A stretch of 64,000 nt of DNA from Colwellia sp. MB3u-45 (GTDB taxonomy: Bacteria > Pseudomonadota > Gammaproteobacteria > Enterobacterales > Alteromonadaceae): the NCBI RefSeq assembly GCF_014077005.1, contig NZ_JACGVC010000050.1:1-64000 (forward strand), written 5' to 3'. Shown piece by piece: positions 31,399 through 40,669 of this stretch (the stretch's first letter is position 1; each line of letters starts with the position of its first letter). The position numbers and the translations under genes were made by a program. Below the pieces are notes generated by a model. The model was not told the origin of the DNA. It did not search any database and worked only from the letters and a program-made list of their open reading frames with translations.

Positions 31399-33195
31399 TT
31401 AAAAAGCGAAGTCTTCACTCGCTAATGCCATCATTGAATCAACACCACCTTCAATACAAGCGGCGTGTCCTTTTGCACGTGGCAGTATGCGTTTAAAGTA
31501 AAAGTTTGCTGTTTTAATTTTTGCTTGGTAAAACGCTTTATCTTCATCGCTATTTTTTAATTTATCTTCAGCCACTGCAGCCATTCTTGCCCAGAAATAA
31601 GCTAAAGTAACATAGCCAGCAAACATCAAATAGTCGACTGATGCGCCGCCAATTTCATCTGCGTTGCTCATGGCTTTTTTACCTACGTCAGCGGTTAATT
31701 CTTGCCATTGCTGAGAATAAGCCCCTAGTGCTTGAATATGCTCTGCCATTTCTGGATTACCTGCATGCTGTTGGCAGAATGCGCCAATATCAGTCATGAA
31801 AGGTTTTAAAATGGCGCCTTTACTGCCTAAAATTTTACGCGCAAGTAAATCTAAGGCTTGAATACCGGTAGTGCCTTCATATATGCAACTTATTTTAGTA
31901 TCGCGCACTAATTGTTCCATGCCCCATTCTTTGATAAAGCCATGGCCACCTAATATTTGTATACCATGACTGGTACACTCAAAGCCTAATTCACTCAACA
32001 ATGCTTTAGCTATCGGCGTTAACAAGGCAAGTCTTGTTTCAGCGTCTGCTACTTTGGCTGCATCTTTTTCGGCATGTGTTACATCAACTAACTGTGACAA
32101 ATAACCCAATAACGCTCGGCCGCCTTCAGCAATAGATTTTTGCGTTAACAACATTCTACGCACATCTGGATGCACAATAATCGGGTCTGCCGGACCATTT
32201 GGGTTTTTAACACCGCTAATTGATCGCATTTGCAAACGGTCTTTAGCATAAGCTAATGCCCCTTGAAAAGACGCTTCTGTTGCTGCCGTACCTTCAAGTG
32301 CTACACCCAAGCGCGCTGCATTCATAAAGGTAAACATACAGTTTAAACCGCGGTTAACTTCACCAATTAAATAGCCTTTAGCATTATCAAAATTAATCAC
32401 ACAAGTAGCGTTAGCGTTAATACCCATTTTGTGTTCAATAGAACCACAACTTACCGCGTTTTTGTCGGCTATTGTGCCATCATCGTTAATGTTGAATTTT
32501 GGTACGATGAAAAGAGAAATACCTTTACTACCTTCAGGCGAACCTGGAATACGGGCAATAACGATATGCACAATGTTGTCAGACAAATCATGCTCACCCG
32601 CTGAAATAAATATTTTTGAGCCAGTTAATGAATAGCTACCATCGTCTGTTAGTTCTGCTTTGGTGCGCAACATGCCTAAGTCGGTACCACAATGCGCTTC
32701 AGTTAAACACATAGTGCCGGTCCAGCTGCCTTCAACTAGCTTTGGCATAAATTGTTGCTTTTGTTTATCAGTACCATGCGCTTCAATGGTAGCCATTGCA
32801 CCATGACTTAAACCAGGATACATAGCAAAACTATGATTCGCTGCTGACATCATTTCGCTGATCGCGCCATTCAATGAATGTGGCAAGCCTTGACCGCCAA
32901 ACTCTACACTTTGAGATAATGTGGGCCAACCACCGTCAACATACTGTTTATAAGCATCTTTAAAGCCATCTGGTGTAGTTACTACGCCATCGGTCCATGT
33001 ACAACCTTGTTGATCACCTATTTGATTAATGGGCGCAATAACCTGCTCAGTAAATTTGGCAGCTTCGCTAAGAATAGCATCAACCATATCTTCACTGGCA
33101 TCAGTATAACCAAGTTCTTGGTAATGTTTGTTGCAGTCTAACAACTCTTGCATAACAAACTTTATATCTCTAATCGGGGCTTTATACTCAGGCAT
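31399..33195 (-). CDS. large acyl-CoA dehydrogenase (DmdC/FadE5-like)
   Basis: A 598-aa FAD enzyme with the extended C-terminal domain. Opens MPEYKAPIRDIKFVMQELLD, the usual start of this subfamily; TMCLTEAHCGTDLGML and LTGSKIFISAGEHDL form the FAD/substrate site, and GFECTSHGIQILGGHGFIKE and RDTKISCIYEGTTGIQALDLL the C-terminal catalytic area. Similar proteins include 3-methylmercaptopropionyl-CoA dehydrogenase DmdC, though the substrate cannot be told here. It is monocistronic, 600 bp from the nitroreductase gene, and a paralogue lies at 45201. Confidence 0.85.
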   Translation of the reverse strand: MPEYKAPIRDIKFVMQELLDCNKHYQELGYTDASEDMVDAILSEAAKFTEQVIAPINQIGDQQGCTWTDGVVTTPDGFKDAYKQYVDGGWPTLSQSVEFGGQGLPHSLNGAISEMMSAANHSFAMYPGLSHGAMATIEAHGTDKQKQQFMPKLVEGSWTGTMCLTEAHCGTDLGMLRTKAELTDDGSYSLTGSKIFISAGEHDLSDNIVHIVIARIPGSPEGSKGISLFIVPKFNINDDGTIADKNAVSCGSIEHKMGINANATCVINFDNAKGYLIGEVNRGLNCMFTFMNAARLGVALEGTAATEASFQGALAYAKDRLQMRSISGVKNPNGPADPIIVHPDVRRMLLTQKSIAEGGRALLGYLSQLVDVTHAEKDAAKVADAETRLALLTPIAKALLSELGFECTSHGIQILGGHGFIKEWGMEQLVRDTKISCIYEGTTGIQALDLLARKILGSKGAILKPFMTDIGAFCQQHAGNPEMAEHIQALGAYSQQWQELTADVGKKAMSNADEIGGASVDYLMFAGYVTLAYFWARMAAVAEDKLKNSDEDKAFYQAKIKTANFYFKRILPRAKGHAACIEGGVDSMMALASEDFAF

Positions 33196-33801
33196 TTATT
33201 TATTCTCCAGTTATTATTAGATACAGTCTTTTTTTAATAGAAATTAACTTTACTACCGTTGAAAATAACACAGTGGTAGTACCAGTACGAGCAATTAAGT
33301 TTTTTAGATTACTTTTAAATAAAATAACCATGAAAAAGCGTGTCACACTTAATTTCTGTAGCCTTAACCTCGAACAATCAAGAGTATTCTGGCCATCATG
33401 GCTAGTAGTCTTATAATTTTATGTTAATCACAAGACAGTTATAAAACAAATGACTATTTTTTATTACCTACTATTATGTTTTCGTATACAAGAAGTCATC
33501 AAACACATCAATAATTTGACTAGTGTCAAGATAGCTTGTAACTTAGTTAACTATCGTTAAGTTTAGTGCCGTTTGTATCTCATATATCATCACTACTATA
33601 TGTTTTTATAATACCGTCTTATTAAAACTATTCATTGGTATTATAAAAACATCGGCTTTAGCATAAGTAACACTAAAAGCATGATTTTATGCTGTAAGTT
33701 ATTATTAAGCTTAGATTCAAATTAAACTAGCTTCACATTAAACTTAGCTTCAAGCAGTAAATTAATCATCCGCTATTTTAAATCATTATAAAGGACCTGT
33801 T
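33196..33801. other. 600-bp divergent intergenic region with a perfect inverted repeat
   Basis: No gene seen. It contains TGTTTTTATAATACC (33601-33615) and GGTATTATAAAAACA (33637-33651), a perfect 15-bp inverted repeat with a 21-base spacer, about 150 bp before the nitroreductase start. The rest is AT-rich without clear structure; promoters for both flanking genes must lie here. Confidence 0.6.
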
Positions 33802-34464
33802 ATGTCAGTGATTGCCCTGTTAGAAAAACGCTATTCTACCCGTGCTTATTTGGATAAACCCATACCACAACCATTACTTGAATCCATTTTTACACAAGCA
33901 CAACAAGCGCCTTCAAACTGTAATGTGCAACCTTGGCAAACCTGTGTAGTGTCGGGTGAGAAGAAAGAGCAGTTAAAAAACGCTCTGATATCAACCGTCA
34001 TGAAAGGTGCGGCACCCAATCCTGATTTTAACTGGCTACCTAAATATGAAGGCGTTCATCGCGATCGACAATTTGGTTCAGCGAATGCACTGTATAGTGC
34101 TATCGGCGTGACCCGAGAAGATAAGCAAGGCAGACAGCGTGCGATGATACGAAACTGGAGCTTTTTTGATGCTCCTCATGTTGCTTTTTTTACCATGGAT
34201 AAATATTTAGATATTATGGGAGCCGTTGATCTGGGTATTTATGCCCAAACGCTTTCATTAATACTCGCAGAGCATGGGTTGTCATCTTGTATGCAAGGCG
34301 CACTGGGCCAATTCCCCGACCCCATAAAAGCAGCACTTAACTTACCAGAACAGCGTGGCATTTTATTTGGTATGTCATTTGGTTATGCTGATGAAAGCGC
34401 TGCCGTGAATAACACCCGAACTGAGCGTGAAGATATGGCCAATGCGGTGACCTTTTTTAGCTAA
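33802..34464 (+). CDS. nitroreductase family protein
   Basis: A 220-aa FMN-dependent NADH/NADPH oxidoreductase: LLEKRYSTRAYLDKPIP start (FMN phosphate-binding Arg and Ser), QQAPSNCNVQPWQTCVVSG, DLGIYAQTLSLILAEHGLSSCMQG and ILFGMSFGYAD. Acts on quinones, nitro compounds or related acceptors. AAGGA precedes the ATG. A C-terminal -NNTRTERE- matches the usual helix that contacts FMN. Confidence 0.88.
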   Translation: MSVIALLEKRYSTRAYLDKPIPQPLLESIFTQAQQAPSNCNVQPWQTCVVSGEKKEQLKNALISTVMKGAAPNPDFNWLPKYEGVHRDRQFGSANALYSAIGVTREDKQGRQRAMIRNWSFFDAPHVAFFTMDKYLDIMGAVDLGIYAQTLSLILAEHGLSSCMQGALGQFPDPIKAALNLPEQRGILFGMSFGYADESAAVNNTRTEREDMANAVTFFS

Positions 34465-34756
34465 TCTTAAAAAGCAGAGCAACATTTAATGGCTATATTG
34501 CCAATGAAATATAACGCTATTTTTAATCCATTTAAAATTTTTAAACAAACGCATATTTTTTGCTGGCGATTGTTTCAGTGCCGCTGATACTATGATGGTA
34601 ATTATATTAGCAATGACCGAAAACCTGGGGTTATGAGCAAATCACACCATAACCCAAACTTATTTTGTTAACATTAATAAAGGCATCCGACCAAAAAGCA
34701 ACAGGTTTTGGTTTGCAAGGCCATTTCATTCAAATTAGATAACTTTAGGAAGAACC

Positions 34757-35449
34757 GTGGAATTAATCGATTTAGACATTAATGAAAAAATTGCAACAAT
34801 CACTTTAAAAAATGGCAAAGTTAACGCTATTTCTCACCAAGTGATAGCCGAAATAAATGACGCTTTAGATCAAGCTGAATCCGCCGGCGCTGTGGTTATT
34901 TTAACCGCTCAACCCGGCATATTCTCTGCTGGATTTGACTTAAAAACCATGAAAGAAAGTTCAGAATCAGCGGTGGCCTTAGTTACCGCAGGTTCTACTT
35001 TGTCTCGTCGTATGTTGTCATTTCCTTTGCCAATTATCGGTGCATGTTCTGGTCATGCTATTGCTAAGGGGGCATTTTTATTACTGAGTTGTGATTATCG
35101 TATCGGCAGTTTAGGTAAATTTAAAATCGGCTTAAACGAAGTCACTATTGGTATGACTATGCACCAGGCCGGCATTGAAATAGCCCGCAATCGCATACCC
35201 ACTAACTATTTAACCCGCTCGGTGATTAATGCAGAATTATTCTCGCCAGAAACAGCAGTTTTAGCTGGGTTTTTAGACACCTTAGTAGAACCAGAACAGT
35301 TAATGGCAACAGCGAAGGCAGCTGCTACTCATATGCTGACATTGAATATGGATGCGCATCACGGTACTAAGTTAAAAACAAGAAAAGATATTTTAGCGAC
35401 GTTAGATGCGGCAATTGCGCTTGATGCAGCTATGGTTATCGCTTTATAG
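34757..35449 (+). CDS. enoyl-CoA hydratase/isomerase family (crotonase) protein
   Basis: A 230-aa crotonase fold protein: LKNGKVNAISHQVIAEINDA, ILTAQPGIFSAGFDLKTM (oxyanion hole), GACSGHAIAKGAFLLLSCDYR (second oxyanion loop), FKIGLNEVTIGMTMHQAGIEI. It is somewhat shorter than the usual 255-260 aa. Start is GTG at 34757 with AGGAAG upstream. Probably an enoyl-CoA hydratase or isomerase in fatty acid turnover. Confidence 0.83.
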   Translation: MELIDLDINEKIATITLKNGKVNAISHQVIAEINDALDQAESAGAVVILTAQPGIFSAGFDLKTMKESSESAVALVTAGSTLSRRMLSFPLPIIGACSGHAIAKGAFLLLSCDYRIGSLGKFKIGLNEVTIGMTMHQAGIEIARNRIPTNYLTRSVINAELFSPETAVLAGFLDTLVEPEQLMATAKAAATHMLTLNMDAHHGTKLKTRKDILATLDAAIALDAAMVIAL

Positions 35450-35562
35450 AAGTTCTTTAAAGTCTGTTGATAACCTGCCTATGCACTTAAATCGGAAAGT
35501 CAGTTTAAGTGCATAATGATCATTTGTAGTAAGTCCGATACAGAAACAATCTAGGTATAAAC

Positions 35563-36330
35563 GTAGGATGGACTTCAGTCCATCAGGTTAAATGAAATTT
35601 AACTGCTTTTAGTATTAAGACTCATTAAAAAAAACAAGACTAACTGCCGTTTTTTTTGGCCAATAGCATTAATCACCCGCTTAACGGTGACGGACTAAAG
35701 TCCGCCCTACAAAAAATCACCTAAATCTACATCGTCACCCGTAGGCTTTATGTAGGATGGACTTCAGTCCATCAGGTTAAATGAAATTTAACTGCTTTTG
35801 GTATTAAGACTCATTAAGAAAAATAATACCTGCTGCCGATGTTTTTTGGCCCATAGCATTAATCAACTGCTTAGCGGTTGACGGACTAAAGTCCGACCTA
35901 AAAAAATCACCTAAATCTATATAGTCACCCGTAGGCCCTATGTAGGATGGACTTCAGTCCATCAAGTTAAATGAAATTTAACTGCTTTTGGTATTAAGAC
36001 TCATTAAGAAAAATAATACCTGCTGCCGATGTTTTTTTGCCTATACCATTAATCACTCGCTTAACGGTTGACGGACTAAAGTCCGCCCTACAAAAAATCA
36101 CCTAAATCTACATCGTCACCCGTAGGCCTTATGTAGGATGGACTTCAGTCCATCAGGATAAATGAAATTTAACTGCTTTTGGCATTAAGACTAATTAAGA
36201 AAAATAATACCGGCTGCCTAGGTTTTTTGGCCGATACCATTAATCACTCGCTTAACGGTTGACGGACTAAAGTCCGACCTACAAAAAATCTACCAAGCTA
36301 GATTATCACCCGTATTTTTTCTGTAGGCCT
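35563..36330. repeat. tandem array of about 190-bp REP-like units (four copies)
   Basis: GTAGGATGGACTTCAGTCC starts at 35563, 35752, 35942 and 36133, so units are 189-191 bp. Each unit carries two palindromes, TGGACTTCAGTCCA and GACGGACTAAAGTCCG, separated by about 110 bp, plus conserved spacer text such as AAATGAAATTTAACTGCTTT. A single related palindrome occurs at 53622-53645. It lies between convergent genes and has no reading frame. Confidence 0.85.
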
Positions 36331-36369
36331 GATATAGATTAGACTTTTTATTTATACTTACATGAGTCT

Positions 36370-37542
36370 TTAGCTCACTTCTTTAATAGCACGACCAATA
36401 CCATCAACCGTTAGTGGAAACATTTTGTCGTCAATTAACCCTTTGATAATTGAAATTGACTGATGATAATCCCATTGATTTTCTGGTTGTGGGTTTAACC
36501 ATGCCACCTTATTAAAATGCCCCAAGATTCGTTGCATATAATCAATGCCGGCTTTTTTATTCCAATGTTCAACACTGCCACCCGGTGCGATTATTTCATA
36601 AGGCCCCATGGTAGCGTCACCGACAAAAAGTACCTTATAATCACTACCAAACGTTCTTATTATCTCTTCTAGATCAACGGTGTTAGTACGACGACGGCTG
36701 TTGTCTTTCCATAAACTTTCGTAAACACAATTATGAAAATAGAAAAACTCAAGGTGTTTAAACTCAGTATGCGCCGCTGAGAATAGCTCCTCACAGGTAT
36801 GAATGTATTCATCCATAGAGCCGCCAATATCAAAAAACATCAATACTTTTACCGAATTATGACGCTCAGGCTCCATATGCACGTCGAGTAAGCCACCATT
36901 TTTTGCAGTAGAGCGTATGGTGGTATTAATATCAAGCTTTTCACTGGCGCCAGTACGAGCAAATTTTCTCAGTTTTTTAAGCGCAAGTTTGATATTGCGC
37001 GTACCGAGTTCTTTATCTTGGTCAAAGTTTCTAAACTCTCGCTTATCCCACACTTTTACCGCTCGGTTATTACGATTGCCGTCTTGACCCACACGAATAC
37101 CTTCTGGGTGATAACCATAGGCGCCAAACGGTGATTTACCGCCGGTACCAACCCATTTATTACCACCTTCGTGTCGTTTCTCTTGCTCTGCAAGGCGCTC
37201 TTTTAAGGTTTTCATTAATTCGTCAAGACCACCCAAGGCCTTTAACTTGTCTTTCTCTTCTTGGCTGAGTTGGCTTTCAAACTTTTTTCTTAGCCATTCA
37301 TCCGGTACAACCTTGTCGAAAATATCGATCTTTTGCACACCGTCAAAATATTCAGCGAATGCACCATCAAACTTGTCATAATGGATCTCGTCTTTAACCA
37401 TCACGATTTTAGCTAAATGATAAAAGGCTTCAACATCGGCAAAAACTACGCCTTTTTTTAGTAACGCAATAAGATCTAAGAGCTCGCGCAAACTCACCGG
37501 TACTTTGTGCTTTCTAAGGGTTAAAAATAAATCAATAAACAC
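36370..37542 (-). CDS. VWA domain protein (CoxE-like)
   Basis: A 390-aa protein with a CoxE-type von Willebrand A domain at about residues 200-390; the metal-binding site is partly altered (DIGGSMDEYIH instead of DxSxS) with FVGDATMGPYEI later. The N-terminal part (VPVSLRELLDLIALLKKG) is typical of the family. It acts together with the MoxR ATPase, whose stop lies three bases from this start, in protein maturation or chelatase-like assembly; the client is unknown. Confidence 0.85.
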   Translation of the reverse strand: MFIDLFLTLRKHKVPVSLRELLDLIALLKKGVVFADVEAFYHLAKIVMVKDEIHYDKFDGAFAEYFDGVQKIDIFDKVVPDEWLRKKFESQLSQEEKDKLKALGGLDELMKTLKERLAEQEKRHEGGNKWVGTGGKSPFGAYGYHPEGIRVGQDGNRNNRAVKVWDKREFRNFDQDKELGTRNIKLALKKLRKFARTGASEKLDINTTIRSTAKNGGLLDVHMEPERHNSVKVLMFFDIGGSMDEYIHTCEELFSAAHTEFKHLEFFYFHNCVYESLWKDNSRRRTNTVDLEEIIRTFGSDYKVLFVGDATMGPYEIIAPGGSVEHWNKKAGIDYMQRILGHFNKVAWLNPQPENQWDYHQSISIIKGLIDDKMFPLTVDGIGRAIKEVS

Positions 37543-37544
37543 GT

Positions 37545-38381
37545 TTATTGCCTGTTTCTGCGACTAATAAAAGCGAGCTTTTCGAGTAATGACACATCTT
37601 GCTCATTTTTAAGTAAGGCGCCAAATAAAGGAATGATGTCTGACTTTTTATTGATCAATACATCTTGAGCAACATCGTCGGCAACTAGCAGTTTTAACCA
37701 GTCAATTAACTCAGACGTTGACGGTTTTTTCTTAATACCTTGCACCTCCCTAAGATCAAAAAACACCTCTAAAGTATGCGCTAACAGGTCTTGTTTTACA
37801 TGCGGGTGATGGACGGCAATAATTTGTTCCATTTCTACTTTGGTTGGAAATTTAATGTAATGAAAGAAGCAGCGGCGCAAAAATGCATCGGGTAGCTCTT
37901 TTTCATTATTGGAGGTAATAATGATAATCGGTCGTTGTTTAGCTTTGATCACCTGTTGAGTTTCATAAACAAAAAACTCCATTTTATCAAGTTCTTGCAA
38001 TAAATCATTGGGGAATTCTATATCGGCTTTGTCTATTTCATCAATTAATAATATCGGGCGTTGTTCTTCTTCAAACGCCTGCCAAAGCTTACCTTTAATA
38101 ATATAATTTGAAATATCATTAACCCGTTCATCGCCTAATTGACTATCTCGTAAACGCGACACAGCGTCATATTCATACAAGCCCTGCTGTGCTTTAGTGG
38201 TCGATTTAATATGCCATTGATATAACTTACAATTAAGTGACTTTGCTAACTCTTCTGCTAGCTGGGTTTTACCCGTACCCGGTTCACCTTTGATCAATAG
38301 TGGTTTTTCTAAGGTAATTGCTGCGTTTACCGCTAAGCGAAGTTCGTCTGATGCAATATAATTTTCTGTGCTGTTAAACAT
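37545..38381 (-). CDS. MoxR-family AAA+ ATPase
   Basis: A 278-aa AAA+ protein: Walker A GEPGTGKTQLAEELA (about 37-51), Walker B ILLIDEIDKAD (about 110-120), sensor FIIITSNNEKELPDAFLRRC and a C-terminal helical domain. Partner of the VWA protein encoded next, translated in the same direction with a 2-base gap. Such pairs are thought to insert cofactors or remodel a protein complex. Confidence 0.9.
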   Translation of the reverse strand: MFNSTENYIASDELRLAVNAAITLEKPLLIKGEPGTGKTQLAEELAKSLNCKLYQWHIKSTTKAQQGLYEYDAVSRLRDSQLGDERVNDISNYIIKGKLWQAFEEEQRPILLIDEIDKADIEFPNDLLQELDKMEFFVYETQQVIKAKQRPIIIITSNNEKELPDAFLRRCFFHYIKFPTKVEMEQIIAVHHPHVKQDLLAHTLEVFFDLREVQGIKKKPSTSELIDWLKLLVADDVAQDVLINKKSDIIPLFGALLKNEQDVSLLEKLAFISRRNRQ

Positions 38382-38730
38382 GGTTTTCCCTATAAAGGTG
38401 ATGCCCTGTAATGTTAGGCGCCATTAAAAATTGATGGATTAATATAACTATCGGACTCAATAATTACTCAGACCGGAAAAAGGTCTGGCGTGTCTGCTGA
38501 TTGCTTTTATATTCACAAAACGCTTAAGGCTAATAATATCGTCTTAAGCTAAATAAGAGCAAACACTCAGTGAGTTTATTTTTAGTATCCTCCTACATGG
38601 CTTCACAAATATTACAGTTACGATAATGGCTTTTAATTTCACTCATAAATATTGCCTAACTTAATAATGAGCAAATCGGTTAGTACTGCTTGAACACCGA
38701 TCTACTCACTTTAGTTTCCTTAGATTTAGG
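38382..38730. other. 350-bp intergenic region
   Basis: No gene. A small hairpin CAGACC-N7-GGTCTG lies near 38469-38487 and GCTTAAG-N14-CTTAAGC near 38522-38549; neither has a T run. The promoter of the MoxR gene should lie here. Confidence 0.35.
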
Positions 38731-39396
38731 TTAAAACTTTTCTTCAAACCATTTTTTAGTTAAACCTATTGTAACCATGCTTTTAAGTTTAAAAAGTGCC
38801 ATCCAATCACCGTCTTCAGGTACTTCCTTGCCACAACGTGGGTCTGAACGCTGCAGTGCTCCCGTCATTTTATGGTCGATTGGAATTGGCTCACAACCAT
38901 GACCTGATTCACAGATAAAGTCCCAAGGGTCACGAGCCGGTACATGACAAGCAAAACAGTTGCCGTCAAAACGGTTTACCACATCCACAAAGCCACGTTT
39001 GGCGATTGTAGAGCCATTTTCATTAACTTCAAGTTCAAAAAATTCCCAGTCGCCCGTCGCTGGAGATGTTCCTGACTCGCGCTTAACCATCACTTCTGTA
39101 GGCACCAGTTGTACTACTGAGCCTGGAGGATAGATTGCGCCTTCTGGAGTGTTTGCCGCGGCTAAGGTACTTTTGATGTCACCTAAAAGGTTATCGACAT
39201 AAAAGTGCCTTACGGGTGTCATTTCTCTTATACAACTGAAACTTGTTTCATCGACCTTAACAGCCTTTGTATCTAAAACGCTTCTAGCAACCACTGCTTC
39301 AGCCTTTACTGCGCTTGCTTGTGGCGTTTCTGCTTTAACAGATAACGCTGTCAAAGCAGCGAGTATCACTAAGCTACGGCTCAAATTAATCAACAA
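38731..39396 (-). CDS. exported haem protein, cytochrome P460-like
   Basis: A 221-aa protein with a signal peptide (LVILAALTALSVKA) and one c-type haem motif CFACH at about residues 151-155. The segment VVQLVPTEVMVKRESGTSPATGDWEFFELEVN before it is like the cytochrome P460 family domain. Further cysteines follow (ICESGHGCEPIP, DPRCGKE). Function unknown; P460 proteins are linked to hydroxylamine or related oxidation, but this should not be assumed. Confidence 0.6.
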   Translation of the reverse strand: MLINLSRSLVILAALTALSVKAETPQASAVKAEAVVARSVLDTKAVKVDETSFSCIREMTPVRHFYVDNLLGDIKSTLAAANTPEGAIYPPGSVVQLVPTEVMVKRESGTSPATGDWEFFELEVNENGSTIAKRGFVDVVNRFDGNCFACHVPARDPWDFICESGHGCEPIPIDHKMTGALQRSDPRCGKEVPEDGDWMALFKLKSMVTIGLTKKWFEEKF

Positions 39397-39545
39397 TTTT
39401 TGCTACCTTCTCATTTCCATATAAATTTAACGCTATAGACTAGCAACATCCTTATTTGACTATAGCGTATTTTTTCTGCGCGAACATTATCTGAAAAAAG
39501 GTTATAAATACATATTTTATCTGCAGATACTGTTCATTTGCCGAA

Positions 39546-40544
39546 TTAAATTTTAACGATTAATTTGCCTTTATTTTTACCAGTGAAGAATAAGTTTAAG
39601 CCTGTGATTGCCGACTCAAGCCCTTCTAAAACGTGCGCACGATGTTTGATTTTCCCTTGCATCACGTAAGGGGTCAGCTTGGTTAATAAGGCTGGAATTT
39701 CGCCAAAATGATCTGGCATGGTAAAACCTTGTATCGTTAGACGTTTTTTGATGATCGGGATCCAATTTGGCGCTAAGTCAGGGTTTTGTTTTGGATAATC
39801 TGCAATTAAGCCACAAACGACAATACGACCATGCGCATTCATTCTTTCAAAGACATGGTGCTGTATTGGGCCACCCGTATTTTCAAAGTAAACGTCAACA
39901 CCACTTGGGGTAAGTTCGGCTAATTTTTCAGATAAATTATCTGTTTTATAATTAATAGCACCGTCAAAGCCTAATTCGTTAACAATCCAATCAGCTTTTT
40001 CATCACTACCAACCACGCCAATAACTCTAAGGCCATCCGCTTTCGCTAACTGCCCGACAATTGAACCAACCGAGCCTGCCGCACCAGAAACAACCAGGGT
40101 TTCACCACTTTTTGGCTTACCTATGCTGTACAAACCTTGTGTGGCGGTTAAGCCCGGTAAAGCAAATACCGATAAAATCGCTTCATCTGGCAGTGGCGCA
40201 GCAACTTTATTCAAGCCTGCACCGTCACTTAAGTGATATTCTTTCCAGCCCATCATGCCCATAACACGGTCGCCCACTTTAAAGTCAGCATGTTGACTTT
40301 CGACGACTTCGCCGATACCTGAACTGCGCATCACATCACCTAATGCCACCGGCGGAATATAACTTTCGGTGTCAGCACTCATCCAACCAAACATGGCTGG
40401 GTCAAGCGACATATGGTTTTGTTTTACTAAAAACTGCCCTTCTGCAACGGTTGGCATGGCGACTTGCACAACCTCAAATAATTCTGGGCCAATGGGGCCA
40501 GTACCTGGACGAGCGATTAAATTAATTGCGGTATAAGTAGTCAT
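39546..40544 (-). CDS. NADP-dependent MDR oxidoreductase (CurA-like)
   Basis: A 332-aa zinc-free medium-chain reductase: FEVVQVAMPTVAEGQFLVK, LPGLTATQGLYSIGKPKSGE, VVSGAAGSVGSIVGQLAKADG (nucleotide-binding AxxGxxG), PNWIPIIKKRLTIQGF and ITGLNLFFTGKNKGKLIV. Relatives reduce alpha,beta-unsaturated ketones. It lies 126 bp downstream of the acyl-CoA ligase and could be the last gene of the acyl-CoA cluster or independent. Confidence 0.85.
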   Translation of the reverse strand: MTTYTAINLIARPGTGPIGPELFEVVQVAMPTVAEGQFLVKQNHMSLDPAMFGWMSADTESYIPPVALGDVMRSSGIGEVVESQHADFKVGDRVMGMMGWKEYHLSDGAGLNKVAAPLPDEAILSVFALPGLTATQGLYSIGKPKSGETLVVSGAAGSVGSIVGQLAKADGLRVIGVVGSDEKADWIVNELGFDGAINYKTDNLSEKLAELTPSGVDVYFENTGGPIQHHVFERMNAHGRIVVCGLIADYPKQNPDLAPNWIPIIKKRLTIQGFTMPDHFGEIPALLTKLTPYVMQGKIKHRAHVLEGLESAITGLNLFFTGKNKGKLIVKI

Positions 40545-40669
40545 TATATTTCTCCTAGTTATCTGCTTTACTGAATATACAGAGCCAGATTAATAAAGCC
40601 TGATAAACAGATAAAGCAATGGTTAATTTTTATTAAGCCGATAGTGGCAAATAGTGTTGATTTAACGGT

